This document shows positions 14,294-14,610 of a stretch of 14,610 bases of DNA, one piece after another. The notes beneath the pieces were generated by a model. It was not told where the DNA came from and did no database searches. It saw only the letters and a program-made list of their open reading frames with translations. A program made the position numbers and the translations under genes. This DNA comes from Acidobacteriota bacterium. GTDB taxonomy: Bacteria; Acidobacteriota; Terriglobia; Terriglobales; Acidobacteriaceae. The stretch covers positions 1-14,610 of the forward strand of contig JAJXXG010000700.1 of NCBI GenBank assembly GCA_021781255.1, read 5' to 3'. Every line of letters starts with the position of its first letter. Within the stretch, counting starts at the first letter, position 1.

Positions 14294-14386
14294 TCAGGCC
14301 CGGGAGGGGTTTGCTGCCTCCGCCGGTGCGAACCAGAGGCGCTGGATGGCCAGCGCGGCCTGCACCAGCAGGATGAGTGCAGGCAC
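14294..14386 (-). pseudogene. Possible gene remnant: short hydrophobic reading frame
   Basis: A 30-codon frame starts at a GTG and codes for VPALILLVQAALAIQRLWF followed by a polar tail. It resembles the last helix of a membrane protein, and an in-frame TGA lies five codons upstream of the GTG. It may be a decayed 3' end or chance; no ribosome site was seen. Confidence 0.2.
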
Positions 14387-14467
14387 CCCGTCTCTTGGTC
14401 ATTGGACTCACTGGCTCAGATAGATTCTCAAGAGTCGGCTTTATCGCAAGGTTTTCTGAGAGCTCCT

Positions 14468-14501
14468 GATCGTTCCGAGCGGTTCACCGCTAGGCAAGAT
14501 C
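14468..14501. other. Imperfect stem-loop with AGCGG-TTCA-CCGCT core
   Basis: A 5-bp core stem closes a TTCA tetraloop, and GATC arms at 14468-14471 and 14498-14501 extend it with mismatches. It directly abuts the larger inverted repeat at 14499-14563. The two may form one structured intergenic element of unknown role. Confidence 0.35.
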
Positions 14502-14563
14502 GGAAACGCCTCGGGTGATGTAGCTATGCTGGCACCTCGGAGTTGATCCGAGGCGTTTTCGAT
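14499..14563. terminator. Long inverted repeat, possible terminator or structured RNA element
   Basis: ATCGGAAACGCCTCGG (14499-14514) pairs with CCGAGGCGTTTTCGAT (14548-14563) at 15 of 16 positions. The 33-nt loop contains a second CCTCGG (14535-14540) that could pair with the same right arm instead. The GC-rich stem bordered by A- and T-runs is terminator-like in both directions, but the long loop and alternative pairing also fit an attenuator-like RNA or an intergenic repeat. The rest of 14245-14610 shows no convincing gene. Confidence 0.45.
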
Positions 14564-14610
14564 TTGCGGGTGAGAAGGAAGCCGCAGGCGCCGGGGCCGC
14601 GGTGATCGAG

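Noticed and set aside
14468..14501. tRNA-like element suggested by GCGGTTCACCGC
   Set aside because: The apparent T-arm has only a 4-nt loop, and no acceptor, D-arm or anticodon arm can be drawn around it.
1..14610. CRISPR arrays, insertion sequences, integrase or attachment sites
   Set aside because: No regularly spaced repeats, transposase or recombinase motifs, or tRNA-end duplications were seen on either strand.

Overview
The window looks like a chromosomal segment of an acidobacterium (Acidobacteriaceae-like). I infer this from the GC-rich codon use, the DUF3300-DUF2950 gene pair, a TonB-C-terminal-domain protein with a long periplasmic region, and the style of the two-component system. 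No database search was possible, so the taxonomy is an inference.

Layout. Positions 2-1642 (+) hold the 3' end of a DUF3300-type glycine-rich secreted protein followed by a complete DUF2950 protein. A strong 15-bp-stem bidirectional terminator at 1685-1725 separates them from a convergent minus-strand operon. That operon runs from 8732 down to 1757 and has seven tightly packed genes: an E-isoprenyl diphosphate synthase, a MacB/FtsX-type permease, a LolD/MacB-type ATPase, a divergent CcoN-like haem-copper-oxidase-fold protein, a 136-residue membrane protein, a fusion of a 12-TM MFS-like domain with CcoO- and CcoP-like cytochrome c domains, and a secreted YceI-family lipocalin. Four of its six junctions are exact 4-bp ATGA stop/start overlaps and the other two overlap by more, so it reads as one translationally coupled unit.

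A 344-bp divergent intergenic region (8733-9076) separates the operon from a plus-strand OmpR-family response regulator and its HAMP-type sensor kinase (9077-11219). Next comes a pgl-glk pair (11310-13123) for entry of glucose into the oxidative pentose-phosphate or Entner-Doudoroff routes. A convergent TonB-CTD protein follows (13162-14223, minus). The last 370 bp hold no convincing gene but contain two adjacent inverted repeats.

The most unusual content is the seven-gene operon. Its CcoN-like subunit keeps the fold and a few haem-type histidines but has no histidine at all where the CuB ligands of helices VI and VII should be, so it is unlikely to be an oxygen reductase. Its partner joins a transporter-like membrane domain to the two cytochrome c modules normally found in separate cbb3 subunits. 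The operon begins with a prenyl diphosphate synthase and ends with a polyisoprenoid-binding-family (YceI) protein and also carries an ABC exporter. I infer an envelope electron-transfer system that uses or moves an isoprenoid compound, possibly controlled by the divergent two-component system. The function is not established by the sequence.
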